Part shown: one piece after another, positions 7,689-17,307 of the stretch
How the letters are laid out: each line of letters opens with the position of its first letter
Position numbering within the stretch: the stretch's first letter is position 1
NCBI GenBank assembly: GCA_041390305.1
Contig: JAWKQE010000026.1
Coordinates: 26,384 to 90,383, forward strand
Origin: JACKCR01 sp041390305
Lineage (GTDB): Bacteria; Eisenbacteria; RBG-16-71-46; CAIMUX01
Reading direction: 5' to 3'
Length of the DNA: 64,000 nt
Notes under the pieces: model-generated
The model's database searches: none
The model's input: the letters and a program-made list of their open reading frames with translations, nothing else
Told to the model about the DNA's origin: nothing
Program-made: the position numbers and the translations under genes

Positions 7689-8317
7689 GACCGACCGCTC
7701 ACGGCGTCCTGGAACTCCTCGGCGCGGAGCGGCTCTTCCAGGTCCATGTAGCCGCCGAGGCTCACGACCATCTCGCCGTCGATGAGGACGCGCACGGCGC
7801 GGATCTCGGAGAAGTTGTCGCACATGGTGCGGACGATGGCGGCAACCACGAGCCACTCTTCCCCGTCGTCGGGAGCGCGACGGCCGAGAAGGTCGCGGGT
7901 GAAGTCGAGATAGGCGACTCCCCACGTATCGAGAAACGCGCCGCGCAGGCGTGTCTTGGGCGGGAGAACGGGCAGCCAGCCTTCGAGCGAGCCCGCCGCG
8001 AGCTCACGCACGCAGGCCTGCATCCGGGATTCGAGGGACTCTCCGGCGCCGATCGTGCGGAGCTCGGGGCGGAGGCCGATCTGCGCCGTGTCGCCGAAGT
8101 AGAGCGTGACGTAGTCGGATCGGTCCGTGGCCGGCGCGGTATCGAACGCGCGCGGAATCTCGGCGACGGGGGGCTCGACCCGGTGCTGGTCGAACCAGAG
8201 CGCACCACCCGCGATGATCACGAAGAGAAGGAAGAGGCCCCAACGCTTCCAGTGGAAGCCGCTCTTTCCTGCGCCGTCGCCCTTCTTCTTGGACCTGCCA
8301 CGACCGGATGCGTTCAT
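7685..8317 (-). CDS. membrane-anchored GerMN domain protein
   Basis: 210 residues. A basic N terminus (GRGRSKKKGDG) is followed by one membrane helix (WGLFLLFVIIAGGALWF), so the rest is predicted to face the periplasm. The C-terminal 140 residues match the GerMN pattern: VTLYFGD, a region with RMQACVRELAAG, PPKTRLRGAFLDTWGVAYLDF, AAIVRTMCDNF and VRVLIDGE. GerMN domains occur in GerM, LpqB and similar envelope proteins, often beside amidases. The ATG overlaps the stop of the upstream amidase-like gene (ATGA), and its own stop overlaps murI. Confidence 0.85.
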   Translation of the reverse strand: MNASGRGRSKKKGDGAGKSGFHWKRWGLFLLFVIIAGGALWFDQHRVEPPVAEIPRAFDTAPATDRSDYVTLYFGDTAQIGLRPELRTIGAGESLESRMQACVRELAAGSLEGWLPVLPPKTRLRGAFLDTWGVAYLDFTRDLLGRRAPDDGEEWLVVAAIVRTMCDNFSEIRAVRVLIDGEMVVSLGGYMDLEEPLRAEEFQDAVSGRS

Positions 8318-9999
8318 CGGTTCGTCTCCTGGCGGCGAAGGAACTCGTCGATCCCCGAGGCGAGCGAGCCGCCGACCAGGGCGACCTGGTCACTCGCGGA
8401 GAGGGCCCGGAGCCCGGCGTTGTCCGCGACCGTCGTCGGATAGATCAGTACGGACGGCATCGAGAGTCCGCGGAAGATCCGGGCCGAACGCGCCATCGTG
8501 CGCACGGGCCGGAACTGGAGGTCCGCACGGAGCTGCGTCGCCATCGCTTCGGCGAGCTGCTGGCTTTCGTCCTGGTCGAGGCGCGGCGCCTGGCCCCAGG
8601 GAATCATCCGATACGCAGCGTCCTGCTTCCGTCCCCCGGGAAGTGGCGGCGCGAGCACCTGCTCGCCGCCCGTCGAGGCGATCGGTGTTCCCGCGCCGGC
8701 AACCTGTGCGCCAACGGTCTCGTATCGCGGCGGCTGCCCAGGAACGACGAAGAGGAAATCCTCCACGTCCTTCGAGCTGTAGTTCTCCATGCGGAGCCCG
8801 ATCCATACGTCCGCTTCCGGGACGGCCGGAACCTCGGGCGTTCCCGCCGGACCGCGTGTCCGCCCCGCGCCACGGCGATCGGGAATGAAGACGACCTGAT
8901 GGCGATACGTCTCCTCGAGCTGGTTCGCGATCTCGGAAGCCAGGTCTTCGAGGTAGCGGTTCTCCTCCGAACTCCCCGAGCCGAGGGGAGACACCTCGAT
9001 GACGACGCGCGCGCCCCAGGAGCGGTCCCCGACCGAGGGAGGATGGAAGCCGGTGAGGAGTGACGCCTCGCCGCGCTGCACGTCGCGCAACACCCTCGTC
9101 ATGCTGACCCGCAGCTCACGATCGCGCTCCTCGATCTGCGCGCCGACCCAACCGCTGTCGACGGAGATGCGCACCGCCATTCCGCCCGGCCGCGGCTCGA
9201 GCCGGACCCGGCGGACATCCCGGTCACGGAAGTTCGGCTGCGTCTGCCCCGGCGGAAGATGGAGGCCGCGGATCTCGACGACGAGCTCGCCGAGCGGATC
9301 CCAACGGAGGCGGTAATCACCTTCGGGAAGCGGACGGATCGAAATGTCGAAGGTCTGGCCGCTCCGGTCGAAGTCGATGTCGTCCAGCCACGGGCGCGGC
9401 GCCGCGAGCGAGAGCTGCCCCCGCTTCTGGTCCCACACCATCCGCTCGCCGTAGGCGGGAGCGATCACTTCGCGGAGGAGCGAAAGCGGCAGGTAGAGCT
9501 GGTTGTTCTCGTAGACGACGCGCTCGGGCAGCTGGACGAACGCGCTCTCGGTCCAGTAGATCGGTGAGTCGAGGAGGAAGGACACACTCACCGTGTCCGC
9601 CTCGATCTTTCCCCGATAGGTATCGGGATCCCAGACGAAGCCGTGTCCGCAGATCCGGCCGAGGTCGCCGACCCGAAGGAACGCACCGTCCGCGCGCTTG
9701 TGGACGGGCAGGAAGAGGTCGGGACGACCGTCCCCGAACCGCACCTCGATCGAGTCCGGAAGGTCCCGGACGTCACTCGGGACGTCCCCGCCCGAACCGG
9801 CGCGGCCCGAACTCGTCAGATCGGACGCACTCTCCTGGGTGGATCCAGCATCTCCCGCCTCGGCCGCTTGCTGGGAAGAGGAAGCGGCGCCGTCTTCCGA
9901 ACGGGTCACGGTGGGCACGAACGCCGCACCGAGACAGATGAGGACGAAGAGCAAGGAGAGCGCACCACCGCGCCGCAGTTGCCCGGTTCCAAACGTCAA
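8314..9999 (-). CDS. AMIN/amidase_3-like exported protein lacking the zinc site
   Basis: 561 residues from a TTG at 9999 that overlaps the smpB stop (TTGA). A signal sequence (LSLLFVLICLGAAFVP) is followed by a Ser/Ala-rich linker. Next is a copper-amine-oxidase-N-like segment (VYENNQLYLPLSLLREV), then an AMIN-like region (TFDISIRPLPEGDYRL, LVVEIRGLHLP). The C-terminal 220 residues align with the N-acetylmuramoyl-L-alanine amidase fold, but the usual DPGHGG reads EVSPLG, SIHAN reads GLRMEN, and the catalytic-Glu segment near PSVLIE reads PSVLIYPTT. I infer a non-catalytic amidase homologue, perhaps a binding or regulatory protein. Its partner GerMN gene overlaps it. Confidence 0.8.
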   Translation of the reverse strand: MTFGTGQLRRGGALSLLFVLICLGAAFVPTVTRSEDGAASSSQQAAEAGDAGSTQESASDLTSSGRAGSGGDVPSDVRDLPDSIEVRFGDGRPDLFLPVHKRADGAFLRVGDLGRICGHGFVWDPDTYRGKIEADTVSVSFLLDSPIYWTESAFVQLPERVVYENNQLYLPLSLLREVIAPAYGERMVWDQKRGQLSLAAPRPWLDDIDFDRSGQTFDISIRPLPEGDYRLRWDPLGELVVEIRGLHLPPGQTQPNFRDRDVRRVRLEPRPGGMAVRISVDSGWVGAQIEERDRELRVSMTRVLRDVQRGEASLLTGFHPPSVGDRSWGARVVIEVSPLGSGSSEENRYLEDLASEIANQLEETYRHQVVFIPDRRGAGRTRGPAGTPEVPAVPEADVWIGLRMENYSSKDVEDFLFVVPGQPPRYETVGAQVAGAGTPIASTGGEQVLAPPLPGGRKQDAAYRMIPWGQAPRLDQDESQQLAEAMATQLRADLQFRPVRTMARSARIFRGLSMPSVLIYPTTVADNAGLRALSASDQVALVGGSLASGIDEFLRRQETNR

Positions 10000-10493
10000 C
10001 GATCGGCCTCCCGTCGGGCGCGATCCATCTCGCGCCGAGCGTCCCGTTCCTTGGTCGACTCCCGCTTGTCGTAGAGCTTCTTTCCCCGGCAGACGCCGAT
10101 GTCGATCTTGACCCGGTTCTTGACCAGGGTGACGGCGAGCGGGATGAGCGTGAACCCCTTCTCCTGGACCCGCTGCTCGAGCTTGTCGATCTGACGGCGG
10201 TGGAGGAGGAGCCTCCGCTTCCGGAGCGGCTCGTGGTTGAACTGGTTCGCCTGGGGAAAGGGGCTCACGTGCATACTGATGAGCCACGCCTGCCCGCTCT
10301 CGATGGCGGCGTAGGAGTCACCGAGGTTCACCTTCCCGTCCCGGATGCTCTTGACCTCGGTCCCGACCAGCTCGATGCCGGCCTCGATCGTGTCGAGGAT
10401 CTCGTAGTCGTGCCTGGCCTTCCGATTGGAGACCAACACGCGACGGTCCGCATTCTTCTGGGGATCGCTCTTCTTTTGCTGCTTGTTGGCCAT
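9996..10493 (-). CDS. smpB: SsrA-binding protein SmpB
   Basis: Binds tmRNA and delivers it to stalled ribosomes. 165 residues. Signatures: NRKARHDYEILDTIEAGIEL, GTEVKSIRDGKVNLGDSYA, FNHEPLRKRRLLLHRRQI, GFTLIPLAVTLV and KIDIGVCRGKKLYDKR with the basic C-terminal tail. The start at 10493 is chosen because the family begins with this short basic leader (MANKQQKKS); the longer upstream frame lacks a match. It is the first gene of the cell-wall/nucleotide operon. Its RNA partner lies at 314-665. Confidence 0.97.
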   Translation of the reverse strand: MANKQQKKSDPQKNADRRVLVSNRKARHDYEILDTIEAGIELVGTEVKSIRDGKVNLGDSYAAIESGQAWLISMHVSPFPQANQFNHEPLRKRRLLLHRRQIDKLEQRVQEKGFTLIPLAVTLVKNRVKIDIGVCRGKKLYDKRESTKERDARREMDRARREADR

Positions 10494-10627
10494 CCGGAAC
10501 TCTTTCGCCGCGGCATCCCTACCCCGGAGCGACACCATCGGCTCTCGGCGGGCCCCGGAAGGGTACCGGCCGCCCGCGCGAGGGGCAATCGGAGAACCCG
10601 AACTCGTGCCGTCGGTTCCGTCACCCG

Positions 10628-10656
10628 TTGACAACCAGGCCCGAGGAACCTACTCT
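10628..10656 (+). promoter_or_regulatory. probable promoter for tRNA-Leu
   Basis: TTGACA at 10628-10633 and TACTCT at 10651-10656 with 17-bp spacing. The tRNA-Leu gene begins 45 bases after the -10 box. Confidence 0.5.
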
Positions 10657-10700
10657 CCTCACTTCCGGCTCGGCTCAGCCCAGATCCGAGCGGACCACTT

Positions 10701-10787
<87 letters not shown>

Positions 10788-10985
10788 TAAACTCCTCTCC
10801 TCGCGCCGATGCGCCCTCGAGGCGTTCTCCCCGCAGACATTTTTCTCGCCGTGACGCATGGCTTCGGCGGCGAATCGCCGATTCTCGCCTCGCCGCGTTC
10901 CCGTTCGATGTCGGGCGGCACACGCCTTGGACGTACTCGTACGGGGCCCGACGGCGACCGTCCTGACCGCAGGGCTTTCGCCGGA

Positions 10986-12347
10986 CTAGCTCAGCCGGCT
11001 GAGGACGGATCCGGCCAGCGTCAGCATCAGGAAGAAACCGCACATGTCGGTCACGGTGGTGAGGATCGGACCCGATGCGAGCGCGGGATCGAACTTGAGT
11101 CGCTTGAGGACGAGCGGTACGACACCACCGATCGACACCGCAATGAGGGTGTTGAGGAGCATGGCGCACCCGACGACGAGACCGAGCCAGACGTTTCCCT
11201 TCCAGACGTAGGCGGCTCCGCAGAGGAGCGCTCCCAGAACGAGGCCGTTGATCGCGCCCACGGAGAGTTCCTGCCGCCAAACGCGGAAGGTGTCGGACGG
11301 GCGCGCGAGTCCGAGCGCGAGCTCGCGCATGCTGACCGCAACCGCCTGGTTGCCGGTGCACCCGCTCATATCGGAGAGGATCGGAAGGAAGACGGCGAGT
11401 GCGATCACCGCGGAGATCGTGTCCTGATGCGCGGCGATGACGGATGCCGCGAGTACGTTGAGGCCGATGTTCACCGTGAGCCAGGAGAGGCGGCGGCGTG
11501 CCCGGCGGAAGATCGGCATGGAACGGAGCTCTTCACCACCGACGATACCCTGCGACTTGAGGTAGTCCCCCTCGGACCGCTCTCCGGCCGCCTGTTCCAC
11601 GTCGTGTCGACGGACCACGCCGACGATCCTGCCCTCGGGGTCGACGACCGGAACGGCGAGGAAGGAGACGGAGTCGAAGAGATGTTCCAAGTCTTCCAGC
11701 GGGGTCGAGTCGAGCGTCTTGAGCGGCGCTGCGATCATGATCGATTCGAGCGGCCGCTTCGACGGGGTCATGAGGAGATCCCGGAGGCGGAGTACGCCGA
11801 CGAGCACACCGCCGTTCTCGGTGACGTAGGTGTACTGCACGTCGTAGCTGACCAGCTCTTCGGCCCGTGCCCGCATGTCGGCGACGAGCTCGGCTACCGT
11901 GAGGTTCCGGTCGTAGGCGAGGAACTCGGTCTCCATGAGACCGCCCGCGACATCGTCCTCGTAGAGCGCAAGCCTCCGGACCTCGGTCGCGTCTTCCGCG
12001 TCCATCTCCCGGAGGACGGCTTCCCGCTCGTCATCGTCCAGCTCACTGATGAAGTCGGCCTGGTCGTCACTGCGAAACTCGTCGAGGATCTTCGCCGCGA
12101 CGTCCGGCGGAAGCTCCTGGAAGGCGTCGGAAGCCTGGGCCCACGGGATCGCTTCGAGGTGGTCCGCTGCCTCGTCGGGCGGAAGGAGAGCCCAGAGGTG
12201 CTGGCGTTCGTCCTCGTCGAGCTCGGCCAGGAGGCGCGAAACGCCGGTAGGCCCGAGATCGTCGAGCGCGGCTTCGAGCTCCGCCTCGGAACCACTCTCG
12301 ATCAGCTTCCGAATCTCGTCGACCGGCCAGGTCCGAAGCTCGTCCAT
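10986..12347 (-). CDS. mgtE: magnesium transporter MgtE
   Basis: A Mg2+-gated channel of the inner membrane. 453 residues in family order: an N-terminal MgtE superhelical domain with repeated L..D..E......L.P.. units, tandem CBS domains (EFLAYDRNLTVAELVADMR, then the second CBS with FLAVPVVDPEGRIVGVV), a connecting helix, and a five-helix C-terminal membrane domain. The latter includes FLPILSDMSGCTGNQA, the pore region normally written GNxGxQ, and SIGGVVPLVLKRLKFDPALAS. The ATG at 12347 follows GGAGGAAGG; the longer frame is rejected for lack of family match. No magnesium riboswitch was recognised in the leader. Confidence 0.95.
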   Translation of the reverse strand: MDELRTWPVDEIRKLIESGSEAELEAALDDLGPTGVSRLLAELDEDERQHLWALLPPDEAADHLEAIPWAQASDAFQELPPDVAAKILDEFRSDDQADFISELDDDEREAVLREMDAEDATEVRRLALYEDDVAGGLMETEFLAYDRNLTVAELVADMRARAEELVSYDVQYTYVTENGGVLVGVLRLRDLLMTPSKRPLESIMIAAPLKTLDSTPLEDLEHLFDSVSFLAVPVVDPEGRIVGVVRRHDVEQAAGERSEGDYLKSQGIVGGEELRSMPIFRRARRRLSWLTVNIGLNVLAASVIAAHQDTISAVIALAVFLPILSDMSGCTGNQAVAVSMRELALGLARPSDTFRVWRQELSVGAINGLVLGALLCGAAYVWKGNVWLGLVVGCAMLLNTLIAVSIGGVVPLVLKRLKFDPALASGPILTTVTDMCGFFLMLTLAGSVLSRLS

Positions 12348-12578
12348 CGCCTTCCTCCCCACGCGGATGCCGGGTCCCTTCCGGCCTCCCTGCGCTCCAG
12401 ACAAGTCTGCGCACGACGGCTCTTCGAGCCGCGCCGCCGGAACCAGCGAGGGTAGCGGAAAGACCTACAGGGTGTGAGCCCCTTGGTGGAGGCCCCCCGG
12501 AACGAGGGGCACCAGCCACAGGGTGAGGGATCCCCCTCAAGAAGCCCACTCCCGGCGCCGATTCCGGAAGTGGCGAGT

Positions 12579-15001
12579 ATGCCGAGCACTTCGCGGTTCG
12601 AGAGTCCTGGAGACCGAGTGTCCGAGTCCCCTCACATCCACGCCTCCGGTGGCACCGACGACGCGCGCGCCGACGGGCCTCAGGCCGACCCCCTAGCGGC
12701 GCTCCGGCGCGCGGGAGAACTCGAACTCGCAAAGCGCTCGGTCGGCGGCCTCTACACCTACGTCCTGATCTGCTCCGTCCTCGCCCTGGGCACGCCGTAC
12801 GCACGCGAACACCCGTCCATCTTCTTCAGCTTCTTCGCGACACTCGTACTCCTGACCGCGTTCCGTCACTACATCGCGCACACCGCGAGGACCCGTTACG
12901 ACCGCTCCCCGGCCGAGCAGACGCAGGTCTTTCGGCTTGCCGCGTACCTCATGGCGTCGGTGGCCGGTCTCTTCTTCCTCGTCACGTTCGCGCTCTACGC
13001 GTGGGAGTGGACCGCACTGGCGATCATCGTGGTCATGTCCGCCATCATCGCGGGCGCGACCACCGCGCTCTCGTCGGACCTCTGGCTCTGCCGTCGGTAC
13101 ATCGCCCTTCTCTTCGGTCCCGGCGCCCTCTGGTGCTTCTTCGACCAACGGGTCGAGAGCCTGACCATGGGTACGTTCCTCCTCATCAACCTCGCCTACC
13201 AGTTCGGACAGGCGCGGAAGCAGTACGACTTCTACTGGGCGGCGTCACGCGACAACGTGCTGCTCGAGGAGCGGACGAGGGAACTGGAGCAGGCGCGGAG
13301 CCAGGCCGAGTTCGCGAATCTCTCCAAGAGCACTTTCCTCGCGAACATGAGTCACGAGATCCGGACGCCAATGAACGCGATCATCGGTCTCACGGGCCTT
13401 CTCCTCGAACACCCGCTCCAGCGTGAGATCCGTGACTACGTCGAGACGATCCGGATGAGCGGCGACACCCTCCTCTCGCTCATCAACGACATCCTGGACT
13501 TCTCGAAGATCGAGTCCGGCGAACTCGAACTCGAGGAGAGCCCGTTCGAACTCAGGTCGTGTGTCGAGGACGCGCTCGACCTCGTTTCGACCCGGGTCGA
13601 AGGCCAGGACATAGAACTCCTGGCGGACATCGGCGCGGACGTACCGGAGGTGCTGATCGGAGACATCACGCGTCTCCGGCAGGTCCTCGTCAACCTGGCC
13701 GGGAACGCGGTCAAGTTCACCGAACGCGGGATGGTCGTCATCGAAGTGCGGCGCGCCGAAGAGGCAACGCAAGTGGCAGGCCGACACGCGTCGGTCGGAC
13801 TGCGCTTCTCCGTTCGGGACACCGGCGTCGGCATCCCCACGGACCGGATCCACCGGCTCTTCCGCCCCTTCAGTCAGGTGGACGCATCGACCACCCGCAA
13901 GTACGGAGGCACCGGCCTCGGTCTCGCCATTTCGAAGCGCCTCGTCGAGAAGCTGGGAGGAGATCTCGTGGTCGAGACCGAGTCCGGTGTCGGCTCCACC
14001 TTCTCATTCGCGATCGAGGTGCGTTTCGCGGACGCCTCGGCAACGACGAGGACGCTCCAGGATCGGCACGTCCTCCTCGTCGTAACGCACCCGCGGACCG
14101 CCTCGATCCTGACGCGGATGCTGGAGCGCGCCGGGGCCGAGGTCACGTCGCGCACGTCGGAGACGGATGCACGGCGAGCGGTCGGCGAACGTGCGCCGGA
14201 CGTCGTGGTCGTCGACCTGCCCGGCCGAGAGGGGCCGCCTCCGACGTTCGCCAAGTCCACGGACGCAGGCACGGTGTCACTCCCGATCGTGCAGATGCGT
14301 CGTGTCGGACACACACCGGCGGCGAATGCGGTCGATCTCCCGAAGTGGAGAAGCGTGACCAAACCGGTCCGCGCCCAGGCACTCCTTCTCGCCATCGAAG
14401 AGATGTGCACGAGGAGCGGTGCCCGAACGGGACAGGTGCAGACGGGTCCGCGGCCGCGGCCCTCAGCGAAGCCGCTTCCCAAGCTCCGCATCCTGCTTGC
14501 AGAGGACAATCCGGTGAACCAGAAGGTGGCCGAGCGCGTGCTCTCGCATCTGGGCTTCCGGATCGACATCGTCGGCAACGGCCTCGAAGCCCTCGACGCC
14601 TACGCCCGTGGCCGACACGACGTCGTCCTCATGGACGTCCAGATGCCGGAGATGGACGGACTCGAAGCGACCCGAAAGCTCCGCTCCCGTCTCAGTCGAG
14701 CAGGCCCTGGATCGTGGCCATGACGGCCGGCGCTCTCGTCGGCGACAAGGAAGCCTGTCTCGCCGCGGGGATGGACGACTACGTCCCGAAGCCGGTGCGC
14801 GTTTCCGACCTCGAGGCCGCGCTCCATCGAGCCGCGGAGGGACTCAGCCGTCTCGACCGAGTGGGCGGCCGAGGGAGCGCGCGGCCTAGCCGGGATCCCA
14901 GGCCGGCCGGGCTGCCGCGCGGGCGCTGCCGCCGGCGCGGTTCGAAGCGAAGCGGGGCCGAGCCTCTGGTGGCCCGGCCCCGCGATCCCGCTCAGCGATG
15001 A
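12579..15001 (+). CDS. hybrid sensor histidine kinase, frameshifted in its last receiver domain
   Basis: A membrane-anchored two-component kinase. Order: about 60 variable residues; six hydrophobic segments (residues 70-230); a coiled-coil ending in the HisKA box FLANMSHEIRTPMN with the phospho-His; HATPase_c with N, G1 (DTGVGI) and G2 (GGTGLGLAIS) boxes; a degenerate first receiver-like domain; then a true receiver (ILLAEDNPVNQ, VLMDVQMPEMDG). After residue 703 or so the frame is lost near 14703-14707 (one base short in GGCCCT). The remainder of the receiver (VAMTAGALVGD, DDYVPKPV) continues in the next frame. The true stop is uncertain and may be before 15001. No response regulator gene is adjacent. 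Confidence 0.88.
14952..14983 (+). terminator. GC-rich hairpin at the end of the kinase gene
   Basis: GCGGGGCCG at 14952-14960 pairs with CGGCCCCGC at 14975-14983, extended inside by GCC/GGC. There is no T run afterwards. Because it overlaps the last codons of the longest frame, it hints that the kinase really stops earlier. Confidence 0.45.
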
Positions 15002-15080
15002 TCAGCGAAGTGACTCCAGCCGTTCGTTCGGAGGCGTCACCGCGCGACGTTCTCTCAGCCGGAGCCGCCAGCGATTCGGA

Positions 15081-17201
15081 TCAGTCGACGACGATCAGCG
15101 TCGCGCGCCGCGGTCTCGCTTCCGAGTCCCTACGCACCGCCGCGTAGTACACACCGGCCGCCACGGCCCGTCCCGAACCGTCCTGCCGGTTCCAAACCAC
15201 CGGAGTGATCTGGTCCCGACTCGCCTGGACGACGCCGAGATCGCGAACGGTGCGTCCGGTCACGTCGACGATCTGCACCGACGCGGCATCTCCCGCCCGG
15301 AGCGCGAACGTCACCTCGAACCGGCTCCGTCCCGGATTCGGGACGGCGAGAACGTTGCCGTCCGCGAACACGGTCCCGACCGCGAACGGCTGATCCGGAT
15401 CCGTGATCGGCGGATCCTGACCGTTCTCACCGGGACCGTCCGCGGTGCGCGCGCACTCCGCGCCGAGCGATGCCTGCACGATCGCAACGTCCGCCGCATC
15501 GACGAGACCCGAGCCGTCGAGGTCGGCGCAGAAGTCGTCGCTTCCGATCCGGTCCTCCACGTACTCCACGTCCCAGGCGTCGACCGTGCACGTGCCGTCG
15601 ATGTCCGGGGACTTCACCTGGCTGTATCCGACTGCGGCGGGGCCGCCCAGAATCCACGGACAGGTGATGACGACAACCCCATCCCCCGCCGACTCCTGGG
15701 TGACGCACCCTCCGCCCCTGAAGACGAACGGAGCGATTCCGTTGGCGTCGGTGGTGTCGAAGAACGGCATCGCCTGGAACGGATCGATCGCGAACCTGGT
15801 CTCGAGGCCGCCAAAGAACCACATCCGAAGAGGCGCGCCGGAAACATCCTCGTTCCGGCAGGTCTCGATGAGGTGGACCTCGTTGGCGCCGCCGTCCGGA
15901 GAGACGTACAAGTAGTCGACGTTCGTCCGGAGTTCGTGCACGAGGCAGTTGAACTCGAGACCTTCCCGCGCTTCGAGCACGCCGGTGTCTGTCAGCCAGG
16001 CTTCGAGTACCGGTGCGTTGGGAGAACGCGTCCGGGCCGCGAGTCCGTTCGCGACGATGTTCCCGGCCGTCATCGGATCGTCCAATGTACCGGCCTCGAA
16101 CTCGTAGCGACCGAGTTGACGAACGTCCCCACCGGAGAGTTCGTCGGTCCAGGACACGAACGAGATGTTCGAGTCTGCGGCCTCGCAGGTATCCGGTCGG
16201 TACTTCACGCCCGCCACGCGTGGATCCGTGGACGGGGTGCCGTCGTCCTCCGACACGGCGAACACCTGCCAGTCGTGCCAGTCGAACGTGTAGGTCGCCC
16301 AGGTCTCGACCGCAGCGCCGCCGTCGTACTCGAAGACGACGAGCGGCACGAGGTCGATGTTGTCGTAACAGCAGTAGCTGCCCGCCATCCGAGGATGCGC
16401 GCAGTTCCCGGGTAGATCGGTGATCCGGATCTCGGAACGCCAACCGAATCCACCATTGAAGGCCCGGCCATAGAGTTCGGTGGCGCCGTGTCGATCATCG
16501 ACCCACACGGCTCCGAAGATGCCGAAGTTCTGGTCCTGACTGATCGTGGGATCGGTGGCATTCCCCGTCGACTCCGACACAGGCATCGGCGTGCCCCAGC
16601 CACCGCCGGAGTACGCACTCGCGTGAATCGAGTAGACGCCGGGAGACGCTTCGTCCTCCCAGACGACGAGCCCATCACCTTCGTCCGGACCGCCATCGGC
16701 CGCGGGCTTGCGGGACGGTGCGTCGTCGCAACTGAGACAAACAGCGTCGTTCCAGGTCGAACCGTCGTAGTCCGTCGCCCAGACCTCGGAGTGGCCGCTC
16801 CGCTCGTCTTCCCAGACGACGTGGAGCCGGTTCCCGATCGAGAAGATGGAAGGCGAACGGGACGCGGCGGGATCGTCCGTGATCCGGACCGGAGCCATCC
16901 AACCCGAGCCGTTCCCCTCGGCCAGGTAGATGTCTCCGTCCTTCACGTAGACGAGCCGCCAGAGGCCGTCGTCCTGGAAATCGAACTCGGCGATCCGTCC
17001 GCCCGAGTCACCGACAGTCTCAGCACCCGTGTCCAGAGCGGAGGGTGGACTCCACTCGAACTCGGTGAGGCCGGCGTGGGCGGACGCGGAAGGGATGAGG
17101 AGCGGGATCAGGAAAGCGGATGCGAGAAACAGCGACGCCACCGGTGGAGCATGCTCCCCGGGAGGAATCGCGAAACGGAACGAAAGACCACCTCTGCACA
17201 T
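15081..17201 (-). CDS. exported beta-propeller protein with dockerin-like and FlgD-type C-terminal domains
   Basis: 706 residues. The ATG at 17201 follows GGAGGAGG and precedes a signal peptide (VASLFLASAFLIPLLIPSAS). The body is a series of sialidase/BNR-like blades (RLHVVWEDERSGHSEVW, GLVVWEDEASPGVY, GAVWVDDRHGATELY). Then come two calcium-loop repeats in dockerin style (DIDGTCTVDAWDVEYVED, DLDGSGLVDAADVAIVQ). The last 90 residues are a FlgD-type Ig domain (VPNPGRSRFEV, VTGRTVRDLG, GSGRAVAAGVYYA), likely a secretion or anchoring module. Substrate and role are unknown. It follows the FG-GAP gene by 106 bases. Confidence 0.82.
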   Translation of the reverse strand: MCRGGLSFRFAIPPGEHAPPVASLFLASAFLIPLLIPSASAHAGLTEFEWSPPSALDTGAETVGDSGGRIAEFDFQDDGLWRLVYVKDGDIYLAEGNGSGWMAPVRITDDPAASRSPSIFSIGNRLHVVWEDERSGHSEVWATDYDGSTWNDAVCLSCDDAPSRKPAADGGPDEGDGLVVWEDEASPGVYSIHASAYSGGGWGTPMPVSESTGNATDPTISQDQNFGIFGAVWVDDRHGATELYGRAFNGGFGWRSEIRITDLPGNCAHPRMAGSYCCYDNIDLVPLVVFEYDGGAAVETWATYTFDWHDWQVFAVSEDDGTPSTDPRVAGVKYRPDTCEAADSNISFVSWTDELSGGDVRQLGRYEFEAGTLDDPMTAGNIVANGLAARTRSPNAPVLEAWLTDTGVLEAREGLEFNCLVHELRTNVDYLYVSPDGGANEVHLIETCRNEDVSGAPLRMWFFGGLETRFAIDPFQAMPFFDTTDANGIAPFVFRGGGCVTQESAGDGVVVITCPWILGGPAAVGYSQVKSPDIDGTCTVDAWDVEYVEDRIGSDDFCADLDGSGLVDAADVAIVQASLGAECARTADGPGENGQDPPITDPDQPFAVGTVFADGNVLAVPNPGRSRFEVTFALRAGDAASVQIVDVTGRTVRDLGVVQASRDQITPVVWNRQDGSGRAVAAGVYYAAVRRDSEARPRRATLIVVD

Positions 17202-17307
17202 AGGTCCTCCTCCGGATTCGGAAATGTTGGAGACAAAGAAACAGCGGGCAGGTTTCGAGTATAGCCCGCGGCCATGAAGCCTGTCGAACCGAGTTTCGGG
17301 GCGGCGC

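Noticed and set aside
12579..12650. Possible tRNA with a T-arm-like GTGTCCGAGTCCCC
   Set aside because: Acceptor and D arms do not pair and the stretch is coding in the histidine kinase N terminus.
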